Notes: generated by a model not told the origin, from the sequence alone. A DNA stretch of 64,000 nt from Pseudalkalibacillus salsuginis (GCF_021646685.1 NZ_JAKJHW010000005.1:1-64000); one strand, 5' to 3'. Numbered from the stretch's first letter, positions 1 through 12,299 are shown. Translations and numbers: made by a program.

Positions 1-178
1 CTCATTAAATGTAAATCGAAATTGATTTTGGGTTCTTTTTAAAAAAGACCCGTTTCACGCTTGGCTTTTGTTCAGTTTTCAAAGAGCTGTATTGCCCATA
101 GATGGGCTGGCTTCGGTTCGTCACAGAACGTGACTTTTTTGCCGAAAATCATTATGTCGTTTTTGAGGCGACTTAAAT
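1..178 (-). promoter_or_regulatory. rRNA operon leader (minus strand)
   Basis: Read on the minus strand, this stretch has the signature of a Bacillus rRNA leader: a GCTCTTTGAAAACTGAACA motif at about 74-93, just before where a 16S gene would start. The 16S gene itself must lie left of base 1 and is not in the window. In B. subtilis rrnO also lies next to gyrA, which fits. The leader follows tandem promoters at 179-284. Confidence 0.75.
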
Positions 179-207
179 AATATAACATGTCGTGAAATAA
201 CCGTCAA
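179..207 (-). promoter_or_regulatory. rrn promoter P2
   Basis: On the minus strand: -35 TTGACG at 202-207, a 17-base spacer and -10 TATATT at 179-184. It is followed by an AAGTCGCC-like start region typical of Bacillus rRNA promoters. This is the promoter nearer to the rRNA leader. Confidence 0.75.
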
Positions 208-255
208 TAACTTTTTGAAATGTTTTTTCGAATTGCCAAAAGAGCAACGGTGATA

Positions 256-284
256 ACTATAACATGATTCAACATCTTCATCAA
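256..284 (-). promoter_or_regulatory. rrn promoter P1
   Basis: On the minus strand: -35 TTGATG at 279-284, a 17-base spacer and -10 TATAGT at 256-261. It lies 77 bases upstream of P2, the usual tandem arrangement of Bacillus rRNA promoters. Bases 285-521 hold no gene that I can see. Confidence 0.65.
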
Positions 285-521
285 CTAATATTTTAAATAA
301 AATAAATCAGGACCTCAATACTGTTTATACAGAGCACAAGAGTATAAAAAGGAAAGATATTCTTAACCAGGTCCATTTTGAAGTTTACAGTACAATTCAC
401 AGAGTGAAACGCAGATGGATGGGTTCACAAATGTATTTTCCAATGTTCAATTACACCTCACCGTTATTTTATTTTTAATTCCCTATACTTCTAAAAATCA
501 AACATAACTTTTACTATTCCC

Positions 522-730
522 AAGAAAAGCGCAAACGCCCTGATCAACCACGAAAGTCACTGCAAGTCTGCCGAGGAGGCTCGAACCTAACAAAGTACGG
601 TTCTGTGTGGGTAAACACTTCGACCTAAATCAATGTGTCGCCGCCGCAGGGGGACTGAAGTGATCCAAGTGGTTAGGCATTGGAGCTAGACATCACTTCA
701 CCGCAAACAAAATTTTTTTACTTTCTTATC
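522..730. repeat. Interspersed repeat family A, copy 1 (long form)
   Basis: It begins AAGAAAAGCG and ends CTTTCTTATC. Closely similar copies lie at 8313-8522, 9741-9895, 14650-14802, 25287-25494, 34631-34780 and 36294-36361. The long form has an inner block with two short inverted repeats (GAACC/GGTTC, and TTCGACC with a later GTGTCGA). No coding frame is conserved between copies. Confidence 0.9.
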
Positions 731-734
731 CTGT

Positions 735-765
735 AAAAAAGGGCTTATCCGGAATAGGATAAGCC
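735..765 (-). terminator. Terminator after the HD-GYP-like gene
   Basis: A 9-bp perfect stem, GGCTTATCC (742-750) with GGATAAGCC (757-765), is followed on the minus strand by a T run (735-740). It would end the leftward gyrase/HD-GYP transcription. Confidence 0.85.
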
Positions 766-844
766 TCGTGTTTTTTATTAAAGAGTTAAGGAATAGTTGG
801 TTTAAATTCAATATGGCCCCTTATAAAGGTATCCTCTCTTCTTT

Positions 845-1918
845 TTAGGTCAAAATGTTTTCTATAAAAAGATCTGTCCGTTTTGTTAATGCGATGATTT
901 CATCGCTTTCATCCATCTTCACCATTGGGCGTGTAAGTGAATGAGGATCAATGAAGACAATTTCCCCAACCTGGCCATTCGTAAGTTCCACTTTGGTTCC
1001 TACGGAAAAAGCAGATAATTCGTTTACTAAGATGTTCAAAATCTTCGGATCAAATTTTCCGAATTGATCCAATTGCATTTGCTCAAGTACTTTGAAAGGG
1101 GATTGCTTGGAGCGATAAAGTCGTTCAGAAGTCATTGCATGGAATACGTCAGCAATTGCGGCGATCCGGCTGTATTTGTTCAATTGACCGCCTCTAGTCC
1201 CTAACGGATATCCGCTCCCATCCTCGCGTTCATGGTGCTGTAATACGCTTAGAAGCACACTTTCCTTAATGCCCGTGATGCCTTTTAACATTTTATAACC
1301 GAGAATCGGATGTTGTTTTACTTCTTCATATTCTGCTTGACTAAGGGTCTCCTTCTTATTCATGATCTTAGGTTGAATTTTTGACATTCCGCAGTCTATA
1401 AGGGCACCGGCTAATGCAAGCTGGATGATATCCCCTTTGGAATAAGAAAGCTTTTTTGCTAAGAATGAGGAAATCAGACCGACAGATATCGCATGATGAT
1501 AGATATAATCCTGTATATTTAAAAAGTGATGCAATGAAAGGATGGTTTTTGGCTTTTCCAAAGCAATTTCAAGCAATGGAACGATTTCAAGGCGGATCGG
1601 ATAAAGATCGACGGCAGTCCCCGCCTGCCAGTTTGCAAATTGTTTTTTATATTGGTTGACGGCTTTCATATAGAAAGAGTGGAAATCTGTAAGTTTGGAG
1701 TTGTTCAAAAGACTTGTTGGATCCTTTTCCTCATTCTGTTTTTTACTGGATGATTTGATTGCTTTCACTTCAACTTCACTTATAAAAAAAGCTTTAAGAA
1801 CTGCAATATGCTCCTCAGTCAATTCCGTATCACGGGTCATGATTGGTCGACTCGTTAAGGAAAACACATCGTGACTTAATACTTCACCTGGATTTAGATT
1901 ATGTACCAGAACCTTCAA
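845..1918 (-). CDS. HD-GYP-like domain protein with altered HD motif
   Basis: A 357-residue protein. The C-terminal half (about residues 125-300) aligns with HD-GYP cyclic-di-GMP phosphodiesterases: QHPILGYKML, HHEREDGSGYP and ADVFHAMTSERLY are all present. Where the family has the metal-binding HD pair (LLHDIGK), this protein reads LIDCGMSK, so the histidine is lost. The N-terminal 100 residues are not recognised. It is therefore either a degenerate HD-GYP that binds rather than cleaves c-di-GMP, or one with changed metal binding. It lies downstream of gyrA behind its own Shine-Dalgarno sequence, with a terminator on each side. The fold is clear; activity is uncertain. Confidence 0.85.
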   Translation of the reverse strand: MKVLVHNLNPGEVLSHDVFSLTSRPIMTRDTELTEEHIAVLKAFFISEVEVKAIKSSSKKQNEEKDPTSLLNNSKLTDFHSFYMKAVNQYKKQFANWQAGTAVDLYPIRLEIVPLLEIALEKPKTILSLHHFLNIQDYIYHHAISVGLISSFLAKKLSYSKGDIIQLALAGALIDCGMSKIQPKIMNKKETLSQAEYEEVKQHPILGYKMLKGITGIKESVLLSVLQHHEREDGSGYPLGTRGGQLNKYSRIAAIADVFHAMTSERLYRSKQSPFKVLEQMQLDQFGKFDPKILNILVNELSAFSVGTKVELTNGQVGEIVFIDPHSLTRPMVKMDESDEIIALTKRTDLFIENILT

Positions 1919-2000
1919 TGGAACCCCCCTTTTTGGCGGTCAAGCGCCACTTTGTCAAAATTTCTCTCTAACCTTTTCTATGTATTGAAAATCAGAGTTC

Positions 2001-2031
2001 AAAAAACGGAGGAAAATTGAATTTCCTCCGT
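2001..2031 (-). terminator. gyrA terminator
   Basis: Stem ACGGAGGAAA with TTTCCTCCGT, followed on the minus strand by a T run (2001-2006). It lies immediately past the gyrA stop codon. Confidence 0.88.
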
Positions 2032-2037
2032 CATTTA

Positions 2038-4611
2038 TTACTCTTCGGTTGAATCTTCTTCATCTGGTAAGGAATCATCTTCATTATTTGTATCGGATGA
2101 TTCTTGTTCATCTTGAAGCAGTTCTTCAGATGTTTCTTGATCATCCGTTACTTCTTCTTCACCTTCGATGTCTTCACCATCGACTTTGTCTACAACGGCA
2201 ATCGTAGCAACATCGACACCTTCATTCAATCGGATCAGTCGGACACCTTGTGTGTTACGCCCATACTGGGAAATATCAGCTACTGCCATCCTGATCACGA
2301 TTCCTGTCGTCGTGATAATCATGATTTCCTGGTCTTCAGTGACAGTTTTAAGTGCAATCACCTTACCGTTTCGATCGGTGGTGTTGCTCGTACGCAAACC
2401 AACTCCACCACGAGACTGTACACGGTACTCTTCCATTGGCGTCCGCTTACCGAAACCTTTTTCCGTAACGATCATGATATCACGGTTTTCATCCTCATTA
2501 AGAAGTTCCATACCGATCACATAATCCTCATCACGTAAGGAGATTCCTTTCACACCAGTCGCTGTCCTACCCATGGAACGAACGTCCGTTTCATGGAATC
2601 TGACAGCCATACCACTGTTCGTACCGATGATGATATCCTTGTTCCCGTCTGTCAGCCTGACACCGATCAGTTCATCTTCTTCACGTAAATTGATGGCGAA
2701 AAGACCGCCGCGTCGAATGTTGGCAAAGGCTGAAAGAGGCGAGCGTTTACAAATCCCGTCCTTCGTACCAAAGAACAAGTACCAATCATCGACAAACTCT
2801 TCAACAGGGATGATCGCTGAAATTGATTCTCCCTTTTCAATTTGAAGAAGATTGATGATCGGAATTCCTTTCGCGGTTCTTCCGAGTTCAGGAATTTCAT
2901 ACCCTTTAAGACGGTACACTTTCCCAAGATTCGTAAAGAACAGGATCGTATTATGAGTATTGGTCGATAATAAATGTTCGACAAAGTCATCATCATTCGT
3001 TCCCATCCCTTGGATGCCGCGTCCTCCACGACGTTGTGCACGATAAGTGGATAAAGGCAGCCGTTTGACATAGCCGTTATGGGTCACAGTGATCGCAATT
3101 TGCTGGCGAGGGATGAGGTCTTCATCTTCTATTGCATTTTCACCGATTGTGATTTCTGTTCTTCGTTCATCATTGAACTTTTCTTTAATCTCGATAAGCT
3201 CAGCCCGGATGATTTCCAGGACCTTCTCTTCATCCGCCAAAATCGCTTTCAGTTCACCGATCAGCTTTATAAGCTCATTGTATTCATCTTCAATTTTATC
3301 GCGTTCTAATCCCGTGAGGCGTTGTAGACGCATATCGAGGATCGCTTGTGCCTGCTCATAGGATAGTGAAAATTGTTCCATCAACCCTTCACGAGCGATG
3401 TCTGTCGTACGTGATCCTCTAATGAGAGCGATGATTTCATCGATATGATCGAGTGCGATACGTAACCCTTCAAGTATGTGAGCACGAGCCTCGGCTTTTT
3501 TCAATTCGAAAATCGTACGCCGACGAATAACTTCCTGCTGGTGTTTCAAATAATAATAAAGACATTCCTTCAAATTAAGGACCTTCGGTTGACCGTCAAC
3601 AAGTGCTAACAGATTGATTCCGAAGCTTGTTTGAAGGGCTGTTTGTTTATACAAATTATTTAAAAGTACATTAGCATTGGCATCTTTTCGAACTTCGATG
3701 ACGATTCGCATACCATTACGGTCAGATTCGTCCCGGAGATCTGAAATCCCATCAATACGTTTATCCCGTACAAGCTCTGCAATTTTTTCAATGAGCTTCG
3801 CTTTGTTGACCTGATAGGGAATTTCGTTGACGATGATCGTTTTTCTGCCATTTTCTTTTTCTTCGATGTAAGCCTTGGCACGTGTCATGATCGAACCCCG
3901 ACCTGTCATATATGCACGTCGGATACCTTCGCGACCTAAAATTTCTCCCCCCGTAGGGAAATCAGGCCCCGGGATATATTCCATCAATCCAGGAATGTCG
4001 ATATCCGGATTTTTACTTAAAGCAAGAACTCCGTCAATGATTTCTCCAAGCTGGTGAGGTGGGATATTTGTCGCCATTCCGACAGCAATTCCTGCTGCAC
4101 CGTTTACAAGAAGGTTCGGAAAACGTCCAGGAAGGACAACCGGTTCATGTTCACTTCCATCATAGTTTTCCTTGTAGTCAATCGTATCCTTTTGGATGTC
4201 ACGGACCATTTCCATTGAAATTTTAGACATTCTCGCTTCTGTATAACGCATCGCAGCTGCTGCATCACCATCAACAGAACCGAAGTTACCGTGCCCATCG
4301 ATCAGCATATTACGGTAGTTGAAGTCTTGTGCCATACGTACCATCGCATCATAAACCGCTGAATCACCATGTGGATGATACTTACCGATTACTTCACCGA
4401 CGATACGTGCAGATTTTTTATATGCCTTGTCGGCTGTCATACCGAGGTCATTCATTGCATATAGGATACGTCGATGCACTGGCTTAAGTCCGTCCCTTAC
4501 ATCAGGAAGTGCACGGCTGACAATAACGCTCATCGCGTAATCCATGAACGATGTTCTTATTTCATCGCTTATATTGATTTCTTTCTTTCGAGATTGTTCG
4601 ATATCGGCCAT
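2038..4611 (-). CDS. gyrA: DNA gyrase subunit A
   Basis: Breaks and rejoins DNA in the A2B2 gyrase complex, introducing negative supercoils. The 857-residue protein has the N-terminal breakage-reunion domain, with the active tyrosine in [11 protein letters not shown], and a C-terminal beta-pinwheel with repeated GYxxR-like blades and QRRGGRG. The quinolone-determining segment reads [12 protein letters not shown], with the sensitive serine. The last 40 residues are a strongly acidic tail of Glu and Asp, common in Bacillaceae. The ATG is preceded by a GGAGG-like site (plus strand 4620-4625). It follows gyrB at a 60-base distance, as in B. subtilis. Confidence 0.98.
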   Translation of the reverse strand: MADIEQSRKKEINISDEIRTSFMDYAMSVIVSRALPDVRDGLKPVHRRILYAMNDLGMTADKAYKKSARIVGEVIGKYHPHGDSAVYDAMVRMAQDFNYRNMLIDGHGNFGSVDGDAAAAMRYTEARMSKISMEMVRDIQKDTIDYKENYDGSEHEPVVLPGRFPNLLVNGAAGIAVGMATNIPPHQLGEIIDGVLALSKNPDIDIPGLMEYIPGPDFPTGGEILGREGIRRAYMTGRGSIMTRAKAYIEEKENGRKTIIVNEIPYQVNKAKLIEKIAELVRDKRIDGISDLRDESDRNGMRIVIEVRKDANANVLLNNLYKQTALQTSFGINLLALVDGQPKVLNLKECLYYYLKHQQEVIRRRTIFELKKAEARAHILEGLRIALDHIDEIIALIRGSRTTDIAREGLMEQFSLSYEQAQAILDMRLQRLTGLERDKIEDEYNELIKLIGELKAILADEEKVLEIIRAELIEIKEKFNDERRTEITIGENAIEDEDLIPRQQIAITVTHNGYVKRLPLSTYRAQRRGGRGIQGMGTNDDDFVEHLLSTNTHNTILFFTNLGKVYRLKGYEIPELGRTAKGIPIINLLQIEKGESISAIIPVEEFVDDWYLFFGTKDGICKRSPLSAFANIRRGGLFAINLREEDELIGVRLTDGNKDIIIGTNSGMAVRFHETDVRSMGRTATGVKGISLRDEDYVIGMELLNEDENRDIMIVTEKGFGKRTPMEEYRVQSRGGVGLRTSNTTDRNGKVIALKTVTEDQEIMIITTTGIVIRMAVADISQYGRNTQGVRLIRLNEGVDVATIAVVDKVDGEDIEGEEEVTDDQETSEELLQDEQESSDTNNEDDSLPDEEDSTEE

Positions 4612-4671
4612 TCCCGATTACCTCCAATTACACTTCATTTCTAACATGGTTTCTTTGATCACCTGTTGCGT

Positions 4672-6630
<1,959 letters not shown>

Positions 6631-6658
6631 TCAAATAATCGATATGAATCCTTGAAGT

Positions 6659-6925
6659 TTAGCGATTCAACAGTTTTTCGAAGTTTTGATTGATTCTAGC
6701 CCTTCTTTTAAGCGTAACAGACGACAATGGTGATAAATATACTTCTTCTGTTGTCAGGACAATGGATTTAATCAGTTCTGAATTGATTATTTCCAACTTA
6801 TCTTTGCGTTGGTGATAATCTAGAAATTCTTTCGTTTCTTCCGATCCTTTTGCAATCTCATAATCGAATATTGCCACAACGTCCCTAGCTTGTACGACGA
6901 CATTCTCTCCCAGATGAATAAACAG
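6659..6925 (-). CDS. remB: RemB/YaaB-like matrix regulator, apparent CTG start
   Basis: A small DUF370-type protein; in B. subtilis RemB takes part in activating matrix genes. The conserved N-terminus (FIHLGENVVV) is fully in frame upstream of the first GTG (6877), but no ATG, GTG or TTG precedes it. The only codon in the right place is CTG at 6925, six bases after AGGTGAG, which overlaps the recF stop. This gives an 88-residue protein, close to the 81 of B. subtilis. The C-terminus holds the family's YLSPLSSVTLKRRA block. A start at the internal GTG would remove the first 16 residues. The gene lies between recF and gyrB, as expected. Confidence 0.85.
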   Translation of the reverse strand: MFIHLGENVVVQARDVVAIFDYEIAKGSEETKEFLDYHQRKDKLEIINSELIKSIVLTTEEVYLSPLSSVTLKRRARINQNFEKLLNR

Positions 6926-6936
6926 GATTGCTCACC

Positions 6937-8058
6937 TCACTTTATTAACGTCGCTGTCCCATGTTCTACGTTAAAAAGGCTTGCACTCTTCAACGTTTCG
7001 TGTTCAATTCCATCCACGCTCGTAGTCGTGACGAAGGTTTGTACTTTCCCTTGGATCGTGTTCAATAGATGGGATTGCCGACTGTCATCAAGTTCTGATA
7101 ATACATCATCCAATAACAAAAGAGGGTATTCACCAACTTCAGATTTGATCAGATCTATTTCAGCTAGTTTCAAAGAGAGTGCCGTTGTTCGCTGTTGGCC
7201 TTGGGAACCGTATATCTGAACATCCTTTTCGTTCACATACAGCATGAGGTCATCACGATGGGGACCTGCCATCGTCGTTCCACGTTCCATCTCTTTCTCT
7301 TTGATTTTCGTGAATTTATCATTATACTCTTCTATCATTTTCGTCATATCCGCCGAATCTGATACCTGTACAGAGGATTTGTATTGTATTTCAAGTGATT
7401 CTTTCCCTTTTGTGATTCCTGAATGAATCGGTGATGCCCATTCTTGAAGCATTTTGAGGAATTGATGACGCTTCGAAACAATTTTTACTGCATATTCCAC
7501 AAGCTGCTCTGTCAATATATCCAGCATCATTTCCTGTTCACTTTTTCTGCGGCGTCCTAAATCGCGTAAAAGGTGATTCCTTTGTTGCAGGATCTTCTGG
7601 TACTGGCTTAAATGATGAAGATAGACTGGACTGATCTGGCCGATTTCCATATCGATAAAACGACGTCGCACCTGAGGGCTCCCTTTAACTAAGTTTAAAT
7701 CCTCAGGTGCAAACATGACGATGTTCAAAGCGCCGATATAGTCCGTTAATCTCCTCTGTTCAATATGGTTGTATTTAGCCTTCTTACCTTTTTGGCTAAT
7801 GACAATCTGTAAAGATAGTGGACCGTTCCTTTTTTGGATCCTACCTTCTATTTTACCATATTCACAGTCCCAACGTATCAATTCTTTATCCCTTGGTGTC
7901 CGATGGGATTTCGCGAACCCCAGTACATAGATCGCTTCCATAATATTCGTCTTTCCTTGGGCATTTTCGCCAATGAAGACATTAACTTGATCCTGAAAGC
8001 TTACTTCTTCACTTTTATAGTTTCGATAATTATTCAGCTGCAGTTCTTTTAAATGCAA
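6937..8058 (-). CDS. recF: DNA replication and repair protein RecF
   Basis: An SMC-like ATPase that helps load RecA at gaps and stalled forks. It shows Walker [10 protein letters not shown] near the N-terminus, the signature [16 protein letters not shown] and Walker [12 protein letters not shown] near the C-terminus. I choose the TTG at 8058 ([14 protein letters not shown], 373 residues), because the family starts there and GGGGG lies seven bases upstream. The open frame extends six codons further, to 8076, without homology. Its stop overlaps the remB ribosome site, which suggests translational coupling. Confidence 0.96.
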   Translation of the reverse strand: MHLKELQLNNYRNYKSEEVSFQDQVNVFIGENAQGKTNIMEAIYVLGFAKSHRTPRDKELIRWDCEYGKIEGRIQKRNGPLSLQIVISQKGKKAKYNHIEQRRLTDYIGALNIVMFAPEDLNLVKGSPQVRRRFIDMEIGQISPVYLHHLSQYQKILQQRNHLLRDLGRRRKSEQEMMLDILTEQLVEYAVKIVSKRHQFLKMLQEWASPIHSGITKGKESLEIQYKSSVQVSDSADMTKMIEEYNDKFTKIKEKEMERGTTMAGPHRDDLMLYVNEKDVQIYGSQGQQRTTALSLKLAEIDLIKSEVGEYPLLLLDDVLSELDDSRQSHLLNTIQGKVQTFVTTTSVDGIEHETLKSASLFNVEHGTATLIK

Positions 8059-8072
8059 AGGGAAACCCCCAT

Positions 8073-8282
8073 TCAACGTGTTACGACAAATGTTCCTGTA
8101 TCTGGTATCGAAACGGTATCTCCTTCATAGAGCTTCCGTCCTCTTCGTTGTTCAAGTACATCGTTTACAAATACGTCATGTTCTGCCAAATACCATTTTA
8201 CCATGCCGCCAGATTGAATCACATCCGCTTGTTTCAATAATTGGCCAAGTGTAATGAATTCAGTAGTGATTTTGATTTCCAT
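8073..8282 (-). CDS. yaaA: S4-domain RNA-binding protein YaaA
   Basis: A 69-residue protein made almost entirely of one S4 RNA-binding domain ([15 protein letters not shown], then [20 protein letters not shown]). In the Bacillus origin region it sits between dnaN and recF, as here. The ATG at 8282 follows GGAGGAAGATGAG. A longer frame to 8405 exists only because it runs into the interspersed repeat at 8313-8522, so I reject that start. The stop lies 14 bases before the recF start. Confidence 0.93.
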   Translation of the reverse strand: MEIKITTEFITLGQLLKQADVIQSGGMVKWYLAEHDVFVNDVLEQRRGRKLYEGDTVSIPDTGTFVVTR

Positions 8283-8312
8283 CTCATCTTCCTCCAATTC
8301 ACTAGAAGTGTA

Positions 8313-8522
8313 AAGAAAAGCGCAAACGCCCTTGTTAACCACGAAGGTCACTGGAAGCCCGACGAGGAGGCTCGAACCAAACAAAGTTCGGTTCTGCGTG
8401 GGCAAACACTTCGACCTAAATCAATGTGTCGACCGCCGCAGGAGGACTGAAGTGATCCAAGTGGTTAGGCGGAGGAGCTAGACGTCACTTCATCGGAAAC
8501 AAAATTTTTATTCTTTCTTATC
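8313..8522. repeat. Interspersed repeat family A, copy 2 (long form)
   Basis: Same orientation and length class as the copy at 522-730, with most bases shared. It starts AAGAAAAGCG and ends CTTTCTTATC. It lies between the dnaN terminator and yaaA. Confidence 0.92.
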
Positions 8523-8532
8523 TTGCAAGAAA

Positions 8533-8563
8533 AGCTACTAGGACAATATTGTCTCTAGTAGCT
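8533..8563 (-). terminator. dnaN terminator
   Basis: A perfect 9-bp stem, AGCTACTAG (8533-8541) with CTAGTAGCT (8555-8563), is extended by an inner GACAAT/ATTGTC pairing. On the minus strand it is followed by TTTTCTT. Confidence 0.85.
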
Positions 8564-8570
8564 CTTTGGA

Positions 8571-9713
8571 TTAATAAGTACGAACCGGTAAAATCAGTTG
8601 CTTGATTGTGTTCCCATCAAGTGGGGTTAGTACGAATGGACGCATAGCCCCTGTAAATCGGATCAGTACTTCAGAACAATCCATTACTTTCAGGGCATCC
8701 ATCATATATTTTGCACTGAAAGAGATCTTTAATTCATCGCCTTCAAACGATTCTGTCGAAACATGTTCAAAAACTTTTCCGACTTCAGGTGAATTGGATG
8801 AAATTTCAACCTGACCGTTCTCCATTGTCGACAGCTTAACCACATTGTTCCTTCCCTCTTTTGCAAGTAGGGATGCCCGATCGATCGCCTGTAAAAACTC
8901 TTTTGTCGAAATGACCATTTCGGTTTTGCTGTCACTCGGAATCAGTTTAGATGTATCTGGATAATTCCCATCCAGTAATCTTGAGAAGAACAGGATGTTT
9001 TTAGCTTTGAATAATACTTGGCTTTCTGTAATCACAATATCAACCAATGCACTCGAATCATCCAGGATTTTGGATAACTCCGTCAAACTTTTACCAGGGA
9101 TGACGACATTTGGATGTTCAAGTTCATCGGTTGTCGATTCAACAGCTGCAACCCTTGAAGCCAATCTATGGCTGTCTGTAGCCACACAGTTCAATTCCCC
9201 CTCTAGGATATGCCAGTTTACACCTGTCAATATCGGGCGTGTTTCTGAGGTGGACACTGCAAAAACAGTCTGACGAATCAATGTCTTCAATAAGTCAGCT
9301 TGGATACTGAACTTGTCATTTTCCTGAACTTCAGGTAATCGAGGGTATTCTTGCGGATCCAGGCCATTAAGATTGAATTCTGAAGATCCAGAACGGATTC
9401 TCGTTCCGAAACGCTCAAAGACCTCTACTTCAACCTTTGAACCTGGTAACTTTTTTACGATTTCAGAGAAAAAACGTGCTTGTAAGACAATGCTCCCTGA
9501 TTTTTCAACTTCAACATGCTCATAGCCATCTTCTTCAACTGGTATGAATCTTTCAATAGAGATATCAGAGTCACTGCCTGTCAGTGTGACACCATCTTCA
9601 TGAGTTTCAATTTTAATCCCAGTAAGAATAGGAATAGTTGTACGAGTAGAAACAGCTTTCATTACATCTTGCACACTATCTACAAGCTGATCTCGGTTCA
9701 TTATGAATTTCAT
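8571..9713 (-). CDS. dnaN: DNA polymerase III beta subunit (sliding clamp)
   Basis: The clamp that holds replicative polymerase on DNA. The 380-residue protein has the three repeated clamp domains of the family: MKFIMNRDQLVDSVQDVMKAV at the start, ATDSHRLA in the middle and the C-terminal LTPLDGNTIKQLILPVRTY. The ATG is preceded by GAGGAGG. Between it and dnaA lie a family A repeat and one half of oriC. Confidence 0.98.
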   Translation of the reverse strand: MKFIMNRDQLVDSVQDVMKAVSTRTTIPILTGIKIETHEDGVTLTGSDSDISIERFIPVEEDGYEHVEVEKSGSIVLQARFFSEIVKKLPGSKVEVEVFERFGTRIRSGSSEFNLNGLDPQEYPRLPEVQENDKFSIQADLLKTLIRQTVFAVSTSETRPILTGVNWHILEGELNCVATDSHRLASRVAAVESTTDELEHPNVVIPGKSLTELSKILDDSSALVDIVITESQVLFKAKNILFFSRLLDGNYPDTSKLIPSDSKTEMVISTKEFLQAIDRASLLAKEGRNNVVKLSTMENGQVEISSNSPEVGKVFEHVSTESFEGDELKISFSAKYMMDALKVMDCSEVLIRFTGAMRPFVLTPLDGNTIKQLILPVRTY

Positions 9714-9740
9714 GAATTCTTTTCCTCCTCAGTTCCTGAT

Positions 9741-9895
9741 AAGAAAAGCGAAAACGCCTTGATCAGCCACGATGTCCACTGGAAGTTCGACGAGGGTGGT
9801 ACCGCCGCCGCAGGAGGACTGTAGTGATCCAAGTGGTTAGGTGTTGGATCTGGATATTTCTTCATCGTAACAAAAAATTTTCACACTTTCTTATC
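9741..9895. repeat. Interspersed repeat family A, copy 3 (short form)
   Basis: Begins AAGAAAAGCG and ends CTTTCTTATC, but lacks the roughly 60-base inner block of the long form. It is directly followed (about 9904-9946) by a reversed piece of family B (AGGCTGAGCC). Confidence 0.88.
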
Positions 9896-10085
9896 TTTTA
9901 ATGAAAACGCGGGCTTTGTCTAGCCTTTCTTGCAGGCTGAGCCTTCATTTCCCATTTATTCGATTCCTCGACTTTTCGTTGTGTCGATTCGGTTTCTTGC
10001 TAAAAGTCATACTTCTCTCACGCACAATAAATCGCTATTTTAACATTCATCTGAATCTACCAATATTCTGCAGCATATTATTCTT

Positions 10086-10225
10086 TAGTAATAATAAAAA
10101 ACTAGCAGTAATAATAGTAGGGGCTGTGAGTTTGTGGATAAGTCCCGATTTGTTTTTTCACCGGAGGTTGTCCACATGTGGATAGAATGTTGATAAAAGC
10201 GATTGTTGTGTTAAAGTTATGCACA
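10086..10225. other. oriC: oriC, dnaN-proximal part: DnaA-trio-like stretch and DnaA boxes
   Basis: DnaA boxes lie at 10133-10141 (perfect, reverse), 10168-10176 (TTGTCCACA), 10177-10185 (TGTGGATAG) and 10217-10225 (TTATGCACA). Just left of the first box is a G-rich GGGGC, then TAATAATAGTAG (10109-10120) and a second TAG/TAA run at 10086-10097, inside an AT-rich segment. This box, GC patch, trio order matches the basal unwinding system described in B. subtilis, so duplex opening probably starts here. Confidence 0.88.
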
Positions 10226-10239
10226 TTCGTTCACAGTTG

Positions 10240-11595
10240 CTAATTTTTCAATAAGTCTTGAATTTCTTTAACTTTGTTTTGAAGATGTTGATCGGTTGCT
10301 AATAATTTAGAGATCTTCTCATGGGCATGAATCACCGTCGTATGATCACGTCCACCGAATTCTTCCCCGATTTTAGGCAATGAAAAATCCGTCATTTCCC
10401 TTGAAAGGTACATTGCGATTTGTCTAGGAAATGCGACAGACTTTGTTCGTTTTTTCGCCTTGAAATCCTCCAAACGGATATTGAATTGCTCTCCAACCAT
10501 CTCTTGAATATCATGAATCGTCAAAGTTCGTGGTTTTGAAGACGGAATGATATCCTTCAATGCTTCTGCTGCGAGGTCGGCATTCATATCTTGATTGATA
10601 AGGGAAGAATACGCGACGACACGGATAAGTGCTCCTTCAAGTTCACGAATGTTGGTATCGATTTGATTAGCGATATAGAGCATCACTTCATTTGGGATAT
10701 CCAATCCCTCAGCTTTTGCTTTCTTGCGGAGGATCGCGATCCGAGTTTCCAGATCAGGCGGCGTGATATCCGTGATCAAACCCCATTCAAAACGTGAACG
10801 TAACCGATCTTCAAGAGTTGGTATTTCTTTAGGTGGCCGATCACTGGATATGACAATTTGTTTGCTTTCTTCATGCAATGCATTGAATGTATGGAAAAAT
10901 TCCTCCTGAGTTTGTTCTTTTCCGGCCAAAAATTGAATATCATCAATTAATAAAACGTCAACATTCCTAAACTTATTGCGAAAATCGACAGTTTTATTAT
11001 CCCGAATGGAATTGATGAATTCATTCGTAAACTTTTCAGAAGAAAGATAAACCACTTTTGCACTAGGTTTATGATCAATGACATAATGGCCGATCGCGTG
11101 CATCAAGTGTGTTTTACCAAGTCCAACCCCCCCATAAATGAATAAGGGGTTATAAGCTTTTGCCGGAGCTTCGGCTACCGCAAGTGAGGCAGCATGGGCA
11201 AACCGGTTTCCAGAACCGATGACAAACGTATCAAACGTATATTTCGGGTTCAACATGCTTTGGGTCAACTGTTCATCAGAAGCATCTGCTTCAGCCTTTG
11301 TTTTTTTCTTTGCAGCCAGGTCAAGATCAAGCTCTTCTTGTGTCTGGTTTTGAGGAATGATGAACTTTACTGCCAGTTTCGTCCCTGTAATTGTATCCAA
11401 GGTTTCTGAAATTAAATTCGAATATCTGGATTCTAACCAATCGCGAGCAAATTCGTTTGGGGCTGTAATAACAAGCGTATCATTCTGTAATGAATGGGCG
11501 GTTGTTGATTTCAGCCACGTTTCGAAACTAGGCTTGCTCAACTTCGTTTCGATTTCAGCAAGCGCTTTGTTCCATAAATCAGTGATATTTTCCAT
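10240..11595 (-). CDS. dnaA: Chromosomal replication initiator DnaA
   Basis: An ATP-dependent initiator that binds DnaA boxes and opens oriC. The 451-residue protein has N-terminal domain I ([15 protein letters not shown]), a variable linker, an AAA+ domain with Walker [11 protein letters not shown] and Walker [12 protein letters not shown], and the C-terminal helix-turn-helix with [15 protein letters not shown]. The ATG at 11595 follows AAGGAGGGTGAGG; an in-frame GTG two codons earlier overlaps that site and is less likely. A TATAAT on the minus strand at 11708-11713, beside DnaA boxes, may belong to an autoregulated promoter. Confidence 0.98.
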   Translation of the reverse strand: MENITDLWNKALAEIETKLSKPSFETWLKSTTAHSLQNDTLVITAPNEFARDWLESRYSNLISETLDTITGTKLAVKFIIPQNQTQEELDLDLAAKKKTKAEADASDEQLTQSMLNPKYTFDTFVIGSGNRFAHAASLAVAEAPAKAYNPLFIYGGVGLGKTHLMHAIGHYVIDHKPSAKVVYLSSEKFTNEFINSIRDNKTVDFRNKFRNVDVLLIDDIQFLAGKEQTQEEFFHTFNALHEESKQIVISSDRPPKEIPTLEDRLRSRFEWGLITDITPPDLETRIAILRKKAKAEGLDIPNEVMLYIANQIDTNIRELEGALIRVVAYSSLINQDMNADLAAEALKDIIPSSKPRTLTIHDIQEMVGEQFNIRLEDFKAKKRTKSVAFPRQIAMYLSREMTDFSLPKIGEEFGGRDHTTVIHAHEKISKLLATDQHLQNKVKEIQDLLKN

Positions 11596-11748
11596 CCTCA
11601 CCCTCCTTTTTGTCGAAGAATTTTACGATCAAGTGAAGAGGTTGACCCATGTTTTGTGTCAGCCTCATTGTGTCGATTTCCGTACACAGCTATTGTGAAT
11701 AACATTTATTATAGTAGAAAAAGGGGTTATTTTCTGTATACACAAATT

Positions 11749-12011
11749 TGTGGACAAGCTTATACACAGAGGTGTAGGGATGTCCACATTTTTATCCACA
11801 AGGTGTGGATAAACTATTTATTCGAGGAAGTTTTGAACGAGTTAAAACACAATAATCATATCAAAAGGAGCCAGTAGTTGCAATGGGTTTTTTACGGTTA
11901 TCCACAATTACAACACCTTGTGGAAGATAGTTGTCCACAGCACTAGATTTTGTGTGTAATTTGTCGATAATAGGTGTGGACAGTGAAAAATGTGTCGAAA
12001 AATTATCCACA
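11749..12011. other. oriC: oriC, rpmH-proximal part: DnaA box cluster
   Basis: DnaA boxes, perfect or one base off, lie at 11749-11757, 11760-11768, 11792-11800, 11804-11812, 11898-11906, 11931-11939 and 12003-12011, with weaker ones at 11780-11788 and 11975-11983. They occupy the dnaA-rpmH interval in both orientations, like the incA/incB boxes of B. subtilis. They can titrate DnaA, support origin function and repress dnaA. Confidence 0.92.
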
Positions 12012-12221
12012 GAAGTTTCAACAGGATTTTTCAGCCGCTGTATAAGTCGTTATTGATCGACTTATAGCGGATCTGAGAAATGCATTCGCTTTTTTGTCTA
12101 GGGATGTTATTTTTCCTGGGAGGGGATGAAAAAAATGAATATTTGGAGCAGATCCAAACAAAGGTTAACAGAGTGCTGACTCATAAAAATGTCTATAGTA
12201 ATAGAAAGATTGTCCCTGAAC

Positions 12222-12250
12222 TTGACAGAAAGGTGAGATGTTCTTATAAT
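12222..12250 (+). promoter_or_regulatory. rpmH promoter
   Basis: Consensus -35 TTGACA (12222-12227), a 17-base spacer and consensus -10 TATAAT (12245-12250), 50 bases before rpmH. Confidence 0.88.
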
Positions 12251-12299
12251 TACTAGGACTGTCTAAATGTAATTGAAATCCTCAGAGGAGGTGTAATAA

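Noticed and set aside
2104-2538. Plus-strand frames within gyrA
   Set aside because: They lie antisense to a certain gene and show no ribosome site or family pattern.
8283-8405. N-terminal extension of yaaA
   Set aside because: Most of it is interspersed repeat sequence; the S4 domain and ribosome site begin at 8282.
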